A stretch of 64,000 bases of DNA from Mikania micrantha (GCA_009363875.1 CM018697.1:1860001-1924000), one strand, 5' to 3'. Numbered from the stretch's first letter, positions 36,145 through 49,296 are shown. Notes: generated by a model from the letters alone, not told the origin. Numbers and translations are program-made.

Positions 36145-37859
36145 ATGTCGAGCCATTGCGTCAGACCGGGTCTGACTGGTCTTTCTCAGCCCGATCTAAT
36201 TTGAACCATGGCTCTCTTCTTTACTTTCCAAAAGGATTTTCTTTATATATTTCATTGTTATTCATGAGTCATAGTTACATTGCTTCCCTTGAGGGGAAAA
36301 AAGTATAGTTTCCTTTTTGGTTGAAAATGTTTAGGTCTTTGATTTGTAATGTGATATCAGGATTAGTTTTTGCTTGGTCATTTGACCCCCTCTATTAGTA
36401 CTTTTGAGGTCAAATCTGTAATTTATCACTTTGGAGTTGTAACAGTATGAATTTTTCAAAAAAGTTTACATCATAAGTTTTCATGCTGATTTATCATATT
36501 TGAAAAGAAAGGAACAGAACAAAGTCATCAGTTTTTGGCTTTTTGCATTTGTAAATTCTGTTTGACCGTGTGGTCAACTGAACTCGTGTGTATGTATTAG
36601 GGGTGTCGTTCGGGTTGATTCCTCGGATTTCGTGTTGCTCAAGTCGAGTTATTTGGGGTTTTTTTATTATGAAATTGGCTACATCAGCCCCTAGTAGTTT
36701 ACCAGAATTGATAAGCCGGGCAATCCCAGCCCAACAAGCGAAACCGGTGGTTTCTTGGTCACGACCAACTGAAGCTAAAGTTCCATTAAAGAGAGTTTCC
36801 ACGGGGTAGAACCTCCTCAGGTAGCATATTTTAAATAGCATACTTTAAATAGCATATTTTAAGATATGGAGTAGGCAACTACAATTCAAAAATAGCATAT
36901 TTTAATGGAATAGGCAACTACAATATATGGTGAGCCCATATATTGTAGGGTAAAGATTGTGATAGATTTTATCTTGGAAATCTATATGTTAGTTGTTAAC
37001 AAAAGTTGAAAACTCTGAAATCATCTTAGTTTTGCTTGAAAACGCAGTTAAAGATAACAATTTTGTATTTTGGCATTTGTGATTTGACACTCTTAAGAGT
37101 AACACGAGGAATGGTCAATGGTCATTGGTTAGGACTTAGGAGTGTAGTCCGTTAACATACTTACATACCTTTCGACCCTTTGAAGATGATTCCTATCGTA
37201 AAGGATTTTTTTTCCTTCCCATCCTAACAACCTATGACATGTTCAAAATTTTGAAACAACACTCTGATTATCTGTTAATACGTCACAATGGGACTTCACG
37301 AGTTTTCTTTTATGTTGTTTTTTGCTGAAAAACCTATCTCTGCTTATTTTTGTAGCCTATGGTGGTGAAGTTATCATGCATATAGTTTATGCATGATAAC
37401 TACATATCTAAATGATAACATCACACAATAACAATTTAACACTTGTGGTATTTTATCACACATGCCTCGTTTACTTTGCACACAATACAAAAATATAATT
37501 CATAAATCTAAACCAAAATGATATACAATGATAAATCATATTATAAACATGTGATAATTTATGTATGTCAGTTGATGAAAATACAATTAGAGTAAAATGA
37601 ACAGAAAAACTCAAAATTAAAGACTTAAAAAACTAAGAAAACACATGTTGTGGGTTGACTGGTTTGTAAGATCCATTTAGGCTATGAAGACGCATATTGC
37701 GAAGCCATAGTTTGCCGCTCAAAAAAATATATATGTTTTTTCGTATACCACGTTAACACGGTTGTTTTTTTAAAAATACCTAGACCCCACTCTAAGTGAA
37801 ATTTGATTGAGCATGCTTGTTTTTTTTTTAAAAAAAACTTAATCCTCCAATCAATTCAA
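36145..37859. other. Intergenic DNA between GT47 and the SSP-like phosphatase gene
   Basis: The first about 200 bp are the likely GT47 3' UTR. The rest shows no exon. A direct word ATAGCATATTTTAA repeats around 36836-36902, and TATATTGTAG occurs close by. A fragment with hAT-like AGGGGTGTCGTTCGGGTTG lies near 36599. The last part must contain the phosphatase promoter. Confidence 0.5.
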
Positions 37860-39305
37860 GTCGTGACTCGCACGCGTCATCTATGCGAATTGGAACCGAC
37901 GAAAGAAGAGCAGCAGGACTTGTTAATTACGGGTATTTCGTTTCCTCTCTATTTTTTTTATCAGACCCAAATTTTCGTTCTTGCTTTTAGTTTTCCCTCT
38001 CTTTCTTTGGAGGGAAAAATTCTAATTTTTGAAGCTTCTTGCTTGTTTTTTGGTAATCGGATTCAAACAATTTCATCTGGATTTGTTAATATTTTGGTTT
38101 TATTGCGTCTTTTTCGTTTCTTTTGACCGTTGTATCGATTCACGTTGTTTTCCGCACAGCTACTGTTGGGGGTGCTACTGAGCTGCTAGATTGATCGAAG
38201 AAGAATCAGGTATGGTAAATGCAATTTGTGAATTTAATCAGCTCAAATTAGCTGTTTAAGTGTGTTATTGCATATTTGCATCTTATTTCTTGAGTTGCAA
38301 GTAGGGTTTTTAGGGTTTGGAAATCGGGGTTTGTTGCTTGTTGAATTCGCCTGTTTGATTATGCATAGGGTCGAAATGTTAAGGATTTGAGCTATGATTA
38401 TTGGTATATATACTCTGAATTTGTTCATTTTCACTTACCTTCATGATGTAGGGTTTCTTGATTTGTTTTTTTGCACAGCTACTGTTGGAAGTTTTACTAA
38501 GCTGGTAGCCCAAAACGGATTAAAGGGAAATCTGGTACAGTGATTTATGATTGTATTAAGCTAAAATTAGGTGTTTTTATGTGTAATTTTGTGTGTTGTT
38601 GCAGCTGATGTCTTTTGCTGCAAGTAGGACTTTAAGGGTTTGGAATTTGAGGTTTTACTGCTAGTTAAATTGGGCTGATTTGATTATGCATAGAGTCGAA
38701 ATGTTCAAGATTTGAAGTTTTGTAGCTGCTTTTTGTTTTTTGAGTTACATTTCTTGTTACATATAACATGGATTCAGTAATTTGGTCATTTTCTTTCATG
38801 TTCATGATGTAAAGCTCATCTGTTTGGAGGGATTTCCATTTGCATTTTATGTATTTTCCTATTAAGGAGGTCCTAGTTGTGGGGTTTCTGGATTTGTTTT
38901 GTAATCGATGCAATGCAAGACAAATCGAATCACATTGCAAAGGCAAGGCCAGTGATTGGGAACTAAGGATGCTGCTAATTTGAAGAAAAAAAATAAAAAA
39001 AGGGGGGGGGGGGGTGGTCTTCCTTCTGTACTCTGTAGCTTTGCAGAATAATGAAGTTTAAATATAATGTTGGACTTAAGGATGCTGCCAATTTTATGAA
39101 GGAAAAGGGGGGGGGGGGGTCTTGCTTCTATACTCTGTAGTGTTGCGGAATAATTAAATTAAAATATAATGTTTATAGCTACTTTGTTTTAATGCTTATT
39201 GTAGAAGATGTTCATACAGCTTGAGGGAGATCATAACTCATAAACACATCAACGGAAAATTTGAAGTTGATCAACACCTAAAGGTGTGTCTTCCTCGAGT
39301 TTGAC
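37860..39305 (+). other. 5' UTR exons and introns of the SSP-like phosphatase gene
   Basis: A probable first UTR exon ends near 37937. A UTR exon candidate at 38160-38209 (acceptor CCGCACAG, donor CAG|GTATGG) is duplicated at about 38480-38534 (acceptor TTTGCACAG, donor CTG|GTACAG). The duplicated blocks run roughly 38145-38465 and 38466-38860 and share TTTGATTATGCATAG and GTCGAAATGTT. A last UTR segment starts after TTGTAG at 39204 and runs into the ATG at 39306. Which UTR exons are used cannot be read from genomic sequence. Confidence 0.55.
38960..39170 (+). repeat. Two-copy tandem repeat of about 105-113 bp with poly-G tracts
   Basis: Two consecutive units share TAAGGATGCTGC, a poly-G run of 12-14, TACTCTGTAG, GCxGAATAAT and AAATATAATGTT. 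They lie in the 5' intron region of the phosphatase gene. The poly-G runs (39001-39014 and 39107-39118) could also be mis-sized by sequencing. Confidence 0.7.
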
Positions 39306-42300
39306 ATGCAAACCAAAAAAGTAGCAATGGTAAGAAATTCTTCTAAAGCAATTGGGAGACCAAAAGTTTCACGAAATCAAAAGAACGTTTCGGAAGATGT
39401 CAACAACCAAGAGAACAAAGTATCTCAGATTATTACGTCTTCTGCTAGAAAACAAAAACCTGGTAAGTTGATTACCTTAACCTATGGTCATATGCTATTT
39501 TCTATGTAGTATTTGGATGATTGAATGTGTGTGATAAAACTGATTGTCTTATATTTTGACTTAAGCCCTAAAGTAAGATTTTGATGTTTGAATAAATGAT
39601 TATTATTCAGATTATTTGATTTGGTAGTGGTTAAATAATCAGTTTCATACCTGATTCAGTATAGTTGATTATTTAAGAATATGAGATTACTTTTTCATCC
39701 ATATTTTTTAATCAAAGGTTAGTTGTTAAAATTAACTGCTATGAGTGCTGTTGGATGAATGCTTGTTTAAGAAACATTTGACAAAGTTAACCTAGATTGT
39801 TTATTTGTTTCTGGATGTGTTCTTTTTTGTTTCTATGGCCTCTGATGTTCTTTCCTGACAATAGATAATCCGAATGAAGTTGTGCTGCTGCAAATATTAT
39901 ATTTTAATCCCTTACTGGGTGCTAACAGGTTCACTTGGTTGCTAGAAAAAAATATATTTTAAACTGGAAATTATGCATCTTTCACTTATTTAGGATTGTG
40001 TTCATATGGTGTAAATTAAACATTCTTTTATAGTTTTATGTATGCCTTGTTTTATATTTGGATTCTTTTATCTTATCTCTCATTGGTGATTATACATTTG
40101 AATGCCATGCGATGTCTATTGTGATTAGCAGCAGTCACTCGTATAACAAGCTGTAAGGAGAACGTTGATGTGACTAAATTAAACACTGCTATATGTTCGG
40201 ACAATGATTCTTATCTTTCAATCAACAACATGTCTGTGGATTCTGAGGTAACCCTATATCTGTCATGCATTTTTACTTCTATTTCATTAACACTGTGATT
40301 TGAATTAAGCCACAAATTGTTTCTGTATCATTGCATAGTTGGATAAAAGACATAATTTGTAAATAGGTAGCATGTCTACATTAAGAAAATGATTCTAAGA
40401 CAAGGGAAACAATATACTTGCTTCTAATTTTAAAGTTATTATTATTGCTATTTTGAAATTTTAATTTACCAATCCTTTCTTCATGTCATAGAAATTCATT
40501 TTACTCATTTTAAATATGAAATTTATGAGAATTGAAGCATTAGACGTATAACATCAATATTCAAGTTTCTTGCTACACAAATTCGTATGGACACAAACAA
40601 AAACTAATGAAATAATAAAAGTATTATCGTGACAATGACCTTAAGCTGCAATGTCTGTAGCAATGTATATTACACATTATTGATGCTTAATGAGACTATG
40701 AGAAGGACATGATATGTCTGAAGGCTCCAACTATTTTAAGTTGATACTTTATAATAGTTAGTTCTGAACTGTCATTTATGAATATGAAGTTTTTAATCTG
40801 CTCAAGATTAGTGATTATCAATGTAGTTAAGGCCAGTGTCTTGAAAGTATGACTCTCACTGATACCTTTTGGTATGCTGTAGGGTTGTAATGTTACTGAA
40901 ACTTTTGTGAACGGAACCATATTTTCTCCCACTTTCCATATTTCCAGAGCTGTGGAAGGAGAAATCGCAGATGGAGGTAAATAATATCACTAAATAATTT
41001 TATAATATTTGATTTGGGTTATCTTTTATCTCTAATGGGTCAAATCGACAGGCCAAATAAAAAAGTAAACAAATCAAATGGATGAATGGTTCTAAAGTCG
41101 TCCAAAGTGTATTTTTCATGTACAGACCCTTCTAAATTACTTCATGTTAAAAGATTAATTTATATTGTAAATACATTATTTGATCATATTTGACACCTAA
41201 ATTACATTTATGAAATCTGTTTGTTTACACCTTTAATTGCGGAAAAAATGTTTTGGAACAACCCAACCCAACTTGTATCAAAATTCCCATTTTGACCTGT
41301 TACCTAGCTTACCTGAACTGCTCATTTTCACATCTCTAGTAAATCCATTTGTTCTGTACTTCTGTTCAAAAAGTAAATCCATTTGTTTACACACATTACA
41401 GTTCGGTATTGTGGAATGAAGACATCCAAAATGATTCTGTCTGAACTTCTATGCAAGAGAAAATTGTTTAGTTAAAGCAATTAATATATAATTTTAATAA
41501 ATGTGTGGTAGACGGTTATATATTTGTGAGAATGGATTAATCCATTAAATAAAACTTGGATATAAATTGTGTGTTGTATATACTTGTATATTATGTTATC
41601 ATCCTTTTTTTTATGCAGATTTAGGATGTGGCCTGTCTAGTGAAGTTTCAGCCATATACCAATGCATGAAAGACTCAAAGCTAGAATGTGTCGATGAAGA
41701 TGATCATGTATCATCTGACGTTCAAATGGATGATGATGAATATGTAGAATTTGATGAATTTGATCCCTATTTTTTTATAAAAAATTTGCCAGCATTAGCA
41801 TCAGTGGTGCCCTCTTTTAGGCCTGTATTATTACCCAAACAGACACGGAGTTGCCCACCAACTACTCTTGTTTTAGACTTGGATGGTTAGTATGTCTCTT
41901 TATCTCTTGATTTTAGATTTTTTTTAATAAATATTGTTAGCAACAGAAAAAAAAAGATGTAAATGCTTTGCCCCATCTACTTATGATTGAGTGTATTCAG
42001 GTTGTGTTTTATTTGTTTGTAGGGGATAAATGGTTAAAATGAAAAAGTAAATTGAAAGCAGATCGTTAAAAATTTGCTTGAAGTGTATTTATGATGAATC
42101 TGTTTTGATCCTCTAACCAATCCCTGGGTCTCACCCATTACACTAACAGGCCAATGAAGAAAATTAGCTAACAATGAAACTGGTTAAATGTGTCGAACTT
42201 GCTCAATTGGTCAAAAATTGCCTTACATTTATTCAAATGCTTACAATAACCCTATTTTAAGTAAAAAATTTTGTTATTATAAAAAATATATGTTTGTAAT

Positions 42301-43639
42301 ATTACTTGGTACATAAAATATTCTTATTATACACAATCCATTGAGCTGCCTTCTCTTTTTTGGCAGAGACTTTGGTGCACTCCACACTTGAACCTTGTGT
42401 AGATGCAGATTTCACATTTTCAGTCAACTTCAACCTTGAGGATCACAAAGTCTATGTTCGTTGTCGTCCTTACCTTAAAGAATTTATGGAAAGGGTAGCT
42501 GGTCTTTTTGAAATTATTATTTTTACTGCTAGCCAAAGCATATATGCGGAACAGCTTCTTAATGTTTTGGACCCGAAAAGAAAAGTATTTAGGCACCGTG
42601 TTTATCGCGAATCCTGTGTCTTTCTAGAAGGAAATTATCTCAAAGATTTATCAGTCCTTGGTCGTGATTTAGCACATGTTGTCATGATTGATAACTCTCC
42701 ACAGGTATGCAACTTTATTTAGTGAGCATTTCAAAATTCATTGTGAGATATTGTTTTAAGTAAACGGTTTTGACTAATTGACTGTTAAGTGGATACTGAT
42801 TTAACATGGCTCGAATAAGGGCAAATTGGTAAAAGGATCTTCAGTCTGATTTTTGTTGTGTAATCAATATATTTGCCTGTAAAAAAACATCCATTTTTCC
42901 ATTTTCTGAAAAAGAAAAACTTGAAAAAACCTTGAATAAATTCAAGGTGATCTGACTCTGGTCAAAATGAAATGGTAGCTTACATGCTGTTAATTTCAAC
43001 CATGCTGACTTTTTCAGATGTGATGCTTAATCAACAATTTTCTTTAAAACCAGTTAATCATTGATTAGAGTACTAGACAAGGCTTAGTAGTATCCCATTT
43101 GTTTTTTGTTTTTTTTTTTAATAAAGGTTAACAATTAGCGAAGGGGTAAGGGTAAGGTGTGTTATTATCTCACCAGACCCCACAAAAAGTGGGACTTTTC
43201 ACTGGGTATGTTTGTTTATTTGTTTCTGTCAAACATAATTACAACCTGCTAACAAATAAACCCTCCCATTGTAACCATATACATTATTAGTTTACCCAAC
43301 AAACCTACAACCGGCTAAATTGCTTAGATATACAGAGTCCATATTACATGGCTGGGCTTTTTTGACACGATTAGTTAAACCAGCCTGACTCGATTTCCCA
43401 ACCCAACGTATATAATTCCATAACTGCTTTTGTTTCAGGCTTTTGGATTTCAAGTGGACAATGGCATACCAATAGAGAGTTGGTTCGATGACCGTTCAGA
43501 TCAAGAGCTTCTTTTATTATTGCCATTTCTGGAAAGTCTGGTTGGAGTTGAAGATGTCAGGCCACTAATCATTAAGAAATTTAACCTCAGAGAGAAGATA
43601 GCTGCAGCAATTTGTCCTTTAGCAGAAACCTTTGAATGA
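39306..43639 (+). CDS. SCP1-like small phosphatase (SSP4/SSP5 type), HAD/FCP1 CTD-phosphatase family
   Basis: Nuclear-type Ser phosphatase of the HAD superfamily; plant relatives act on the RNA polymerase II C-terminal domain. Coding exons 39306-39462, 40129-40247, 40883-40976, 41619-41885, 42367-42704 and 43439-43639 join with correct phases to 1176 nt and 391 residues. The N-terminal about 120 residues are basic and low-complexity; an acidic segment follows (about 140-165). The phosphatase core begins at LPKQTRSCPPTT. The catalytic DxDxT motif is D210-L-D212-E-T214, and an intron falls inside the codon between D212 and T214. Later motifs: FTAS (T266), YLKDLS (K304) and IDNSP (D321, N322); the end matches the plant SSP4/SSP5 pattern. 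Exon 2 begins at a triple NAG acceptor (TTAGCAGCAG), so isoforms differing by one or two residues are possible. The start is the first in-frame ATG after the last UTR intron. Confidence 0.93.
43133..43227 (+). repeat. Au-type SINE, 3' part, intronic
   Basis: Shows the Au body and tail (GGGTAAGGTGTG, CCAGACCCCAC, AGTGGGACTTTTCACTGGGTATG, then TTTGTTTATTTG). The 5' head is missing. It lies in the last intron of the phosphatase gene. Confidence 0.7.
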
Positions 43640-45522
43640 AAGGTGATCAATCATGAAAACAACTGAATTTGTTCAAATATTATGAACAATGTGAGACCAA
43701 AAAATAATGATGGAGAGCATCATGCAATAGAGTTTGTTGTCTTTTAATTTACTTCGGTTTTTATTTGTTTAAGTTTCATCTCAGGGCAAGTAATAACTTG
43801 TAGGTTTGGTTTTGTTTGGAATGTGTTAATTTAACTGCTCTAAATAACAATGTATTAAATTTAATCTCTTATTTGGTTGTTATTCTTTTAAATTGCCCTA
43901 AGAATCAAATAACTTGCTGTTATTTAGACCTTGGATTTGAGATGCAACACACAAGAACTAATAGGTGACTATAAACCAGAGTTTTGGAAACATCCTCTAC
44001 CCTAGAGATGTACAAATTTGATTTTTGACTCCAATTGGTTTGGGTTGAAACCATGGCTGTAAATAAAAATCGGTGATTAATCGCAGGTCAACTGACTAAT
44101 TTTCGTCGAATCGGCCAATTAATTGCTGGTCGGTCAACGACAGTCAAAGTCGGACGTAATTGGTCCTAATCGGTCACAAATTGGTAAAAAATCGGCCGAT
44201 TTCTGACGATTCTGAGAACTGGATACGAAAGCAAACCTTCGATCTATGGTGTAAAGAAGGATTGGTGAGAATGACGTGAACAACGGGTGAACGATCGATG
44301 ATTTTGACGAATTCCAAACGTATCCTCACGTTAACCCTAATTCCGACGAACCAGACGTCTGAAATTGACGACGATGTATACAAGATGATTGACAAACCAG
44401 ACGTAACTCAAGTAACCCTCATCAATGGGCTTTTTGTTGGTCTTTTTAGATGAGAAGGGCTACGGTCTTTTACATAAGTTCATAAATTCCACCATTATGG
44501 AACTAGAAATAAAATAAAATTTGAGTAAATCTTCAATTCATTTTTCCAAAATGAGAAAAATCATGCCACACACAATTAGAGTGTATCAAAAGATCAAAGA
44601 CAAGCTCGAAAGAATCACATGTTGTTTTGTTACCAGGATAAAGTTTCTATAGACAAGGAGTAGTAAGCAAAGTTCATAACATTTAGGCAACACAACATGC
44701 TTAACTTTTTAAAAAAGTTTTTCTCATGAGATAACATATATCCTTTGATTTTCCAAAAGTGATTCTCTCTTTGGTTTCACTCATCCCAATATGCAAAACA
44801 AACCATCATGTGTGACAAATATAGAGATCTCCATACATTCTTAAAAACATGATATGTAACCCTCATAATCTAAATATTTTGTAGCATTATGTTGTACTAT
44901 TATGTGCATCTAAAGACCTTTTTTGTATTAAGTTCGACTTCCAGGTTGGGGTTTGAATAATGAGATTTTGTATATGCATAATAAAGTTCAGTGATGAACA
45001 ACCTAAGGAACAGCGTGTGTGCCCCTAGTAATGCTTTATATTTAACTGCTATTATTGTTTGGCGAGTGAAAAACTTATCTACATACATTTATACATTGTG
45101 TATGTGTGTTGTGGTTTAAACATGTTGATAAAAGATATTTTTGTGAATATCTAAAACTTGTTTTTGGAATGAGGACAATAGAAAACATAGAAATCACATG
45201 CTAAGCTGAAATCTTTAAGCATATAAATGTGTAAAGAATGATTATTTTTAGTTTGGTTACATTTTGTGCTATGTAAATTCAATTTTTTTCAGATAAAAAA
45301 AGTTCCATACTTTTTTGAAGATAATCCTTCCATATTAAATTGTTATGAAAGAAGTTTGACATTTTGACTAGCAAGGAATATGTTATTCATACAAGAGGTA
45401 TTTTAATTTATTTGTATTCAAACAAAAAATAAAAAAAAACAAACGATAAATATTCCAAAAAGTACAAAAAAAGAGTATGTCTTGTAATCATCCCCAAAGG
45501 ATATTAACTATATAGACAAGGT
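43640..45522. other. Convergent intergenic region between the phosphatase and P450 genes
   Basis: The two genes point toward each other, so both 3' UTRs lie here. A block of TCGGTCAA/AATCGGTC-type words at about 44055-44200 looks like the subterminal repeats of a degraded hAT element (a TAGAGATGTACAAATT end is near 44003). I see no exon or RNA gene. Confidence 0.5.
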
Positions 45523-47443
45523 TTACACGTAGAGGTTCACATGGGATAATCGTTGAGATGGTATTGCAATGAGCGGTTTCTTCTTTCTAAGTGTTATACC
45601 AAAATCTTCACAAAGGTCATGCTTCTCACCATGCGGCAAGCTCCAGTTAAAGGAGTGCAAGAGCGAAGCCGAGATAAACATCAACATTTTCTCGGCCAAA
45701 GGCAGACCTGGACACAATCTTCTCCCCGAACCAAATGGAAAGAAGTTCAAATTGTTTCCATTATACCACTTTTTTGTCTCGAGGCATGCCAAGAACCTTT
45801 CAGGCTTGAAGTCCAAGGGGTTGTCCCAATACCGAGGATCCCGATGGATCGACCACACATTTAGAAGGACGGTGCTACCCTTCGGAACCGTATATCCACC
45901 TACCGTGCAATCCTGGCTTGGTGACCGTGGGATTAGGAAAGGGACTACTGGGTGTAACCTTAGTGTTTCCTTAATCGTTGCATCTAAATATTGTAGTTTT
46001 GAGAGATGGGATTCTTCCACCATGTTGTTTAGTCCTACAATTTCTTCTAATTCTTTTTGAACCCTTTCCATTACATCATGATTTTGCATAACCTCTGCCA
46101 GTACCCATTCTATAAGAGTTGCTGTTGTTTCGGCTCCTGCGATCATGACGTCCTGTTACAAAAAAAGTTTAACAACATTATTTCAACACGACCAGAAATT
46201 TATAGTCGGCAATGGACGCGACCCACAAAATGTAGTATGTAAAACATATAAACAAACAAACAAATTTACCCTGTATATTCCCACTTTTCAGTAGGGTCCG
46301 GGGGAAAGGATGAACACAAACCTTACTCTATCACAGTTAGGATAGAGAGGCTGCTCCGAAAGAGTCCTCAACTCAAAATCATCGTTTGAAGTTGATAATC
46401 CCAACATTTTTAACGTTATAATCACAAAATAAGTAAAATAACGCTAAAATTATTGCAATTTTACTTTGGCCCCTTGGCCAACGCATATACATATTATATA
46501 TGTGGACCACAAATGAGACGTTAAAAGCTTAATTACTTACCACGAGAAGTGCCTTTATGTGGGTGATGTCAAGGGGTGTTCCGTCTTCCTGGTTTTTGAG
46601 ATCTAACAAGATTTGCAAGAAATCTTTCTTTCCTTCATGATCATGAACTCCTTCATGTGAAATCATGGAGTTTGATTTGGTTCTTTCATCAATCATGCGT
46701 TCGATAATTCGATCCATCATCTTAAGTTGCTTCTTCATGTCCCGCTCGACTCGTTGCAGATCTAACCATGCAAGACTAGGGAAGAAATCGGACAAATTCG
46801 ATCGTCCGAAAATCTCATTAATGTTCTGAGCCACCGTCTGCAACTCAGCACCAAGATGAAGGCTCACTTCAGGTGAAGTGTTTCCCAAAATCATGCTTGT
46901 TAGGACGTTCGACTCCGTCAAAAACGAAACTTGGTTTATGTCGACTGCTGTCCCGATTCGACCAAACACATTCTTGATGGTTTTCGTAACTTCGTCGTTT
47001 CGAAAAGAACTACACGCTTCAAGATTCTTGTTGCTTAGAGCCTCATGCACGAATATCTTACGAAGCTTACGCCAATGAGAGTTGTTATTAGACCATACTA
47101 TATCTTGGCCTCCGTATGTTATCACGGAGGCCGCGACACTGAGGTTGCGGTTCGCAAAGGTCTGATCTTGGTCACGGGTGATGGATTTTGCTAATTCTGG
47201 GGTGTTTATCACAACATGAAGCTTGCTCCCCAAACGGAGCTTGAAAATGGGACCGTAGGTGTGAGCCATGTTGGTGAGCTGTTTGTGTAGGTCAGGTCCA
47301 AGAAATGGAAGGTACCCAACAATTGGCAAGGAATTAGGACCTGGTGGTAATTGGCTCGAACGTTTTAGCTTGTACCATAATAACATCACTGCTGAAATGG
47401 TGATCATACATAATAATTCAATGCTGCTTATTTGTTGTGTCAT
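45523..47443 (-). CDS. Cytochrome P450, CYP706-type, 2 exons
   Basis: ER-anchored heme monooxygenase using electrons from NADPH-P450 reductase; CYP706 enzymes typically act on terpenoid or phenolic specialised metabolites, but the substrate is not predictable here. Exon 1 is 47443-46541 (301 codons), exon 2 is 46152-45523, phase 0, giving 510 residues, normal for a class II P450. N-terminal anchor about residues 8-25, then a proline-rich hinge (LPPGPNSLPIVG). CYP706-like signature YGGQDIVW...WRKLRKI. I-helix AGAETT (306-311), where the usual acid is Glu309, followed by T310. ExxR at E363/R366, PERF at 418-421, heme loop FGSGRRLCPG with Cys448. All catalytic motifs are present and the frame is open. 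The single intron holds an Au-type SINE. The region upstream of the gene is tandemly duplicated (47.5-51.7 kb). Confidence 0.94.
46241..46385 (-). repeat. Au-type SINE in the P450 intron
   Basis: On the minus strand it carries TCGGAGCAGCCTCTCTATCC, then TAGAGTAAGGTTTGTG, CCCGGACCCTACTG, AAGTGGGAATATACAGGGTA and a TTTGTTTG tail. It lies entirely within the intron 46153-46540. Confidence 0.75.
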
Positions 47444-47493
47444 TTTGCCAAATCAAGAAAACTTTGATATGAATTGAACCTACTGGCTGCATC

Positions 47494-47508
47494 TTATATA
47501 TATATATA
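47494..47508 (-). promoter_or_regulatory. Candidate TATA box of the P450 gene
   Basis: An alternating TATATATATATATAAG run on the minus strand lies about 50-65 bp upstream of the ATG at 47443. It is the only TATA-like site close to the start. The distance is short, so the 5' UTR would be brief. Confidence 0.55.
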
Positions 47509-47614
47509 CACCACCATGAATATAAAATATTATATTTGTATGTGTAGTGTGAATATGTATCCATCTGGTCGTTGGCTCAAGACTAGTCAAAGTTGATGTA
47601 TTTTTATTTTTTAA

Positions 47615-47889
47615 AGTGAATTACCAAAGATGATACATGTGATTGCTGTTATTTCGTTTTTGGTTCTTAGGTTTCATAAATTACTAATTTGATCACAAAC
47701 TTTAAACATTTGTAACACATATAGTTGTTATGTGAGGTTAATTTGGTCATATATGTGAGGTTAATTTGGTAAGTTAAGGACTATAAGTATTACAGAAGTA
47801 TAAAGTTTGGGACCGTATGTGTAATTTATAAAATCTAAGACCAGTAGTGAAATACTAGCAAACATAGGAACGATCTCTGTAATTTCCTT
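47615..47889. repeat. Fold-back MITE, copy in duplication unit 1
   Basis: Relative of 3125-3394, with inverted ends and a TTTAAACATTTGTAACACAT interior. It also shows a short internal tandem of GTGAGGTTAATTTGGT. It was present before the duplication, since unit 2 carries the same copy. Confidence 0.65.
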
Positions 47890-49272
47890 TATTTTTTATT
47901 TAGTATCCACTTGAATAGAACATTCCAGGGCGTTGAAATCAATAATGCATATGCGTCTTTCAAGTTTCAACTAAAGAATACCATCAATTTTATTAACAAG
48001 TAGCAATTATATATCCAAGTTTTTTATTATTTTTTTTATTTTTAATTTTATTTTTAATTTTTAATTTTTTATTTTCTCTCTTTTGGCTTTTATCACCAGT
48101 CATGGCCTCATCACTCATAGAGTCATGGTTCTCCGTTGCTTCCCCACTTCCTTCCTTTAACTTAAAATGTAACTAGTGAGTTGTTCCGCACGTTGCCGCG
48201 GGAATCCCGCCATGATTTTGAATATCAAAATGCATATATATGATCACATGTATCAAAATGTATATTTAAAAACACATCAATTGTTACTTTACGTAAAACC
48301 TTAAAGTATAGTCGACGTAAACACGTATAAATTAGACCATAAACAACAAATGTTTTGGTAGAATGGCTGAGTTCATAAATCAGGAAAACAAATCTAACAC
48401 ATATTAATTAAAAAAACTTAAAAACAAAGTATGAAAAGAACTTGTGCGTTGCGACGGGAATCACGTCACAATTTCAAATATCAAAACGTAGACAAGATAC
48501 AATATATCAAAACTCATATATTCATGCTTGCATGCATTTATGTGACTATGCCACAATAGTTGTTACTCCGACGTAAAATCATAAAGTGTAATTATCGTAA
48601 ACGTGTATAGATTAAAGAAGAATCGTAAAAATTTAGTAGGGGTAGTGACTTCCGTAAAAGAAAAAATATATAATCAAACTATTTTCATAAAAACAAATAT
48701 TAATAAAAGCAACTTAAAAGAAAACAAAATAAAAAAAAGTTTGAGAATCAAAAATAAATTTTATAAATTTTAGGTCCTAAGCATAAATCATGAAAAGTTA
48801 GAAAACAAAGAAATAAAATAGAAAGATAGAATTACTAAATTGTAATTAAGAAAAAATAGAATAAATAGATAAGGTTTTTTTTTTTTAAATGGTACACAGG
48901 AAAATCTATGAGCTGGATCGGGTGACAAAATGGGTCAAATATACCCATTACAAAAATATGTTACAAAAATAATAGAAAAAATACTTAAAAAATCTTTTTC
49001 ACCAGCAACTAATGGGTTGAATTAAAACAAAAACCCAAATATTTAATCAAATTTCTAAAATTTAATAAAAAACAAATCTTTAGGCAAATTTTTCAAAGTT
49101 AATGCCCCCATTTCTGTTTACTAGTTTTTAAAATTATAAAAAAACTTCTGGTGACTTAAGAGATTAATTATTCAATTTTACGAACCATGTTTTTTTCATT
49201 ATATATATATATTTATAATATTTACTATTCAGTATAATAATATATCTATTTATTATTTATTTGTACTATTTA

Positions 49273-49296
49273 ATATATATATATATATATATATAT
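49273..49296. repeat. (TA)n microsatellite in unit 1
   Basis: A pure TA run. The corresponding position in unit 2 (51183-51218) is longer, so the array length has changed since the duplication. Confidence 0.8.

Noticed and set aside
44003..44400. Bounded hAT element near a TAGAGATGTACAAATT end
   Set aside because: The opposite end and the 8-bp duplication could not be found, so it is only mentioned as degraded repeat sequence.
45553..46060. Long plus-strand ORFs antisense to P450 exon 2
   Set aside because: Shadow frames of a highly recognisable P450 coding exon.
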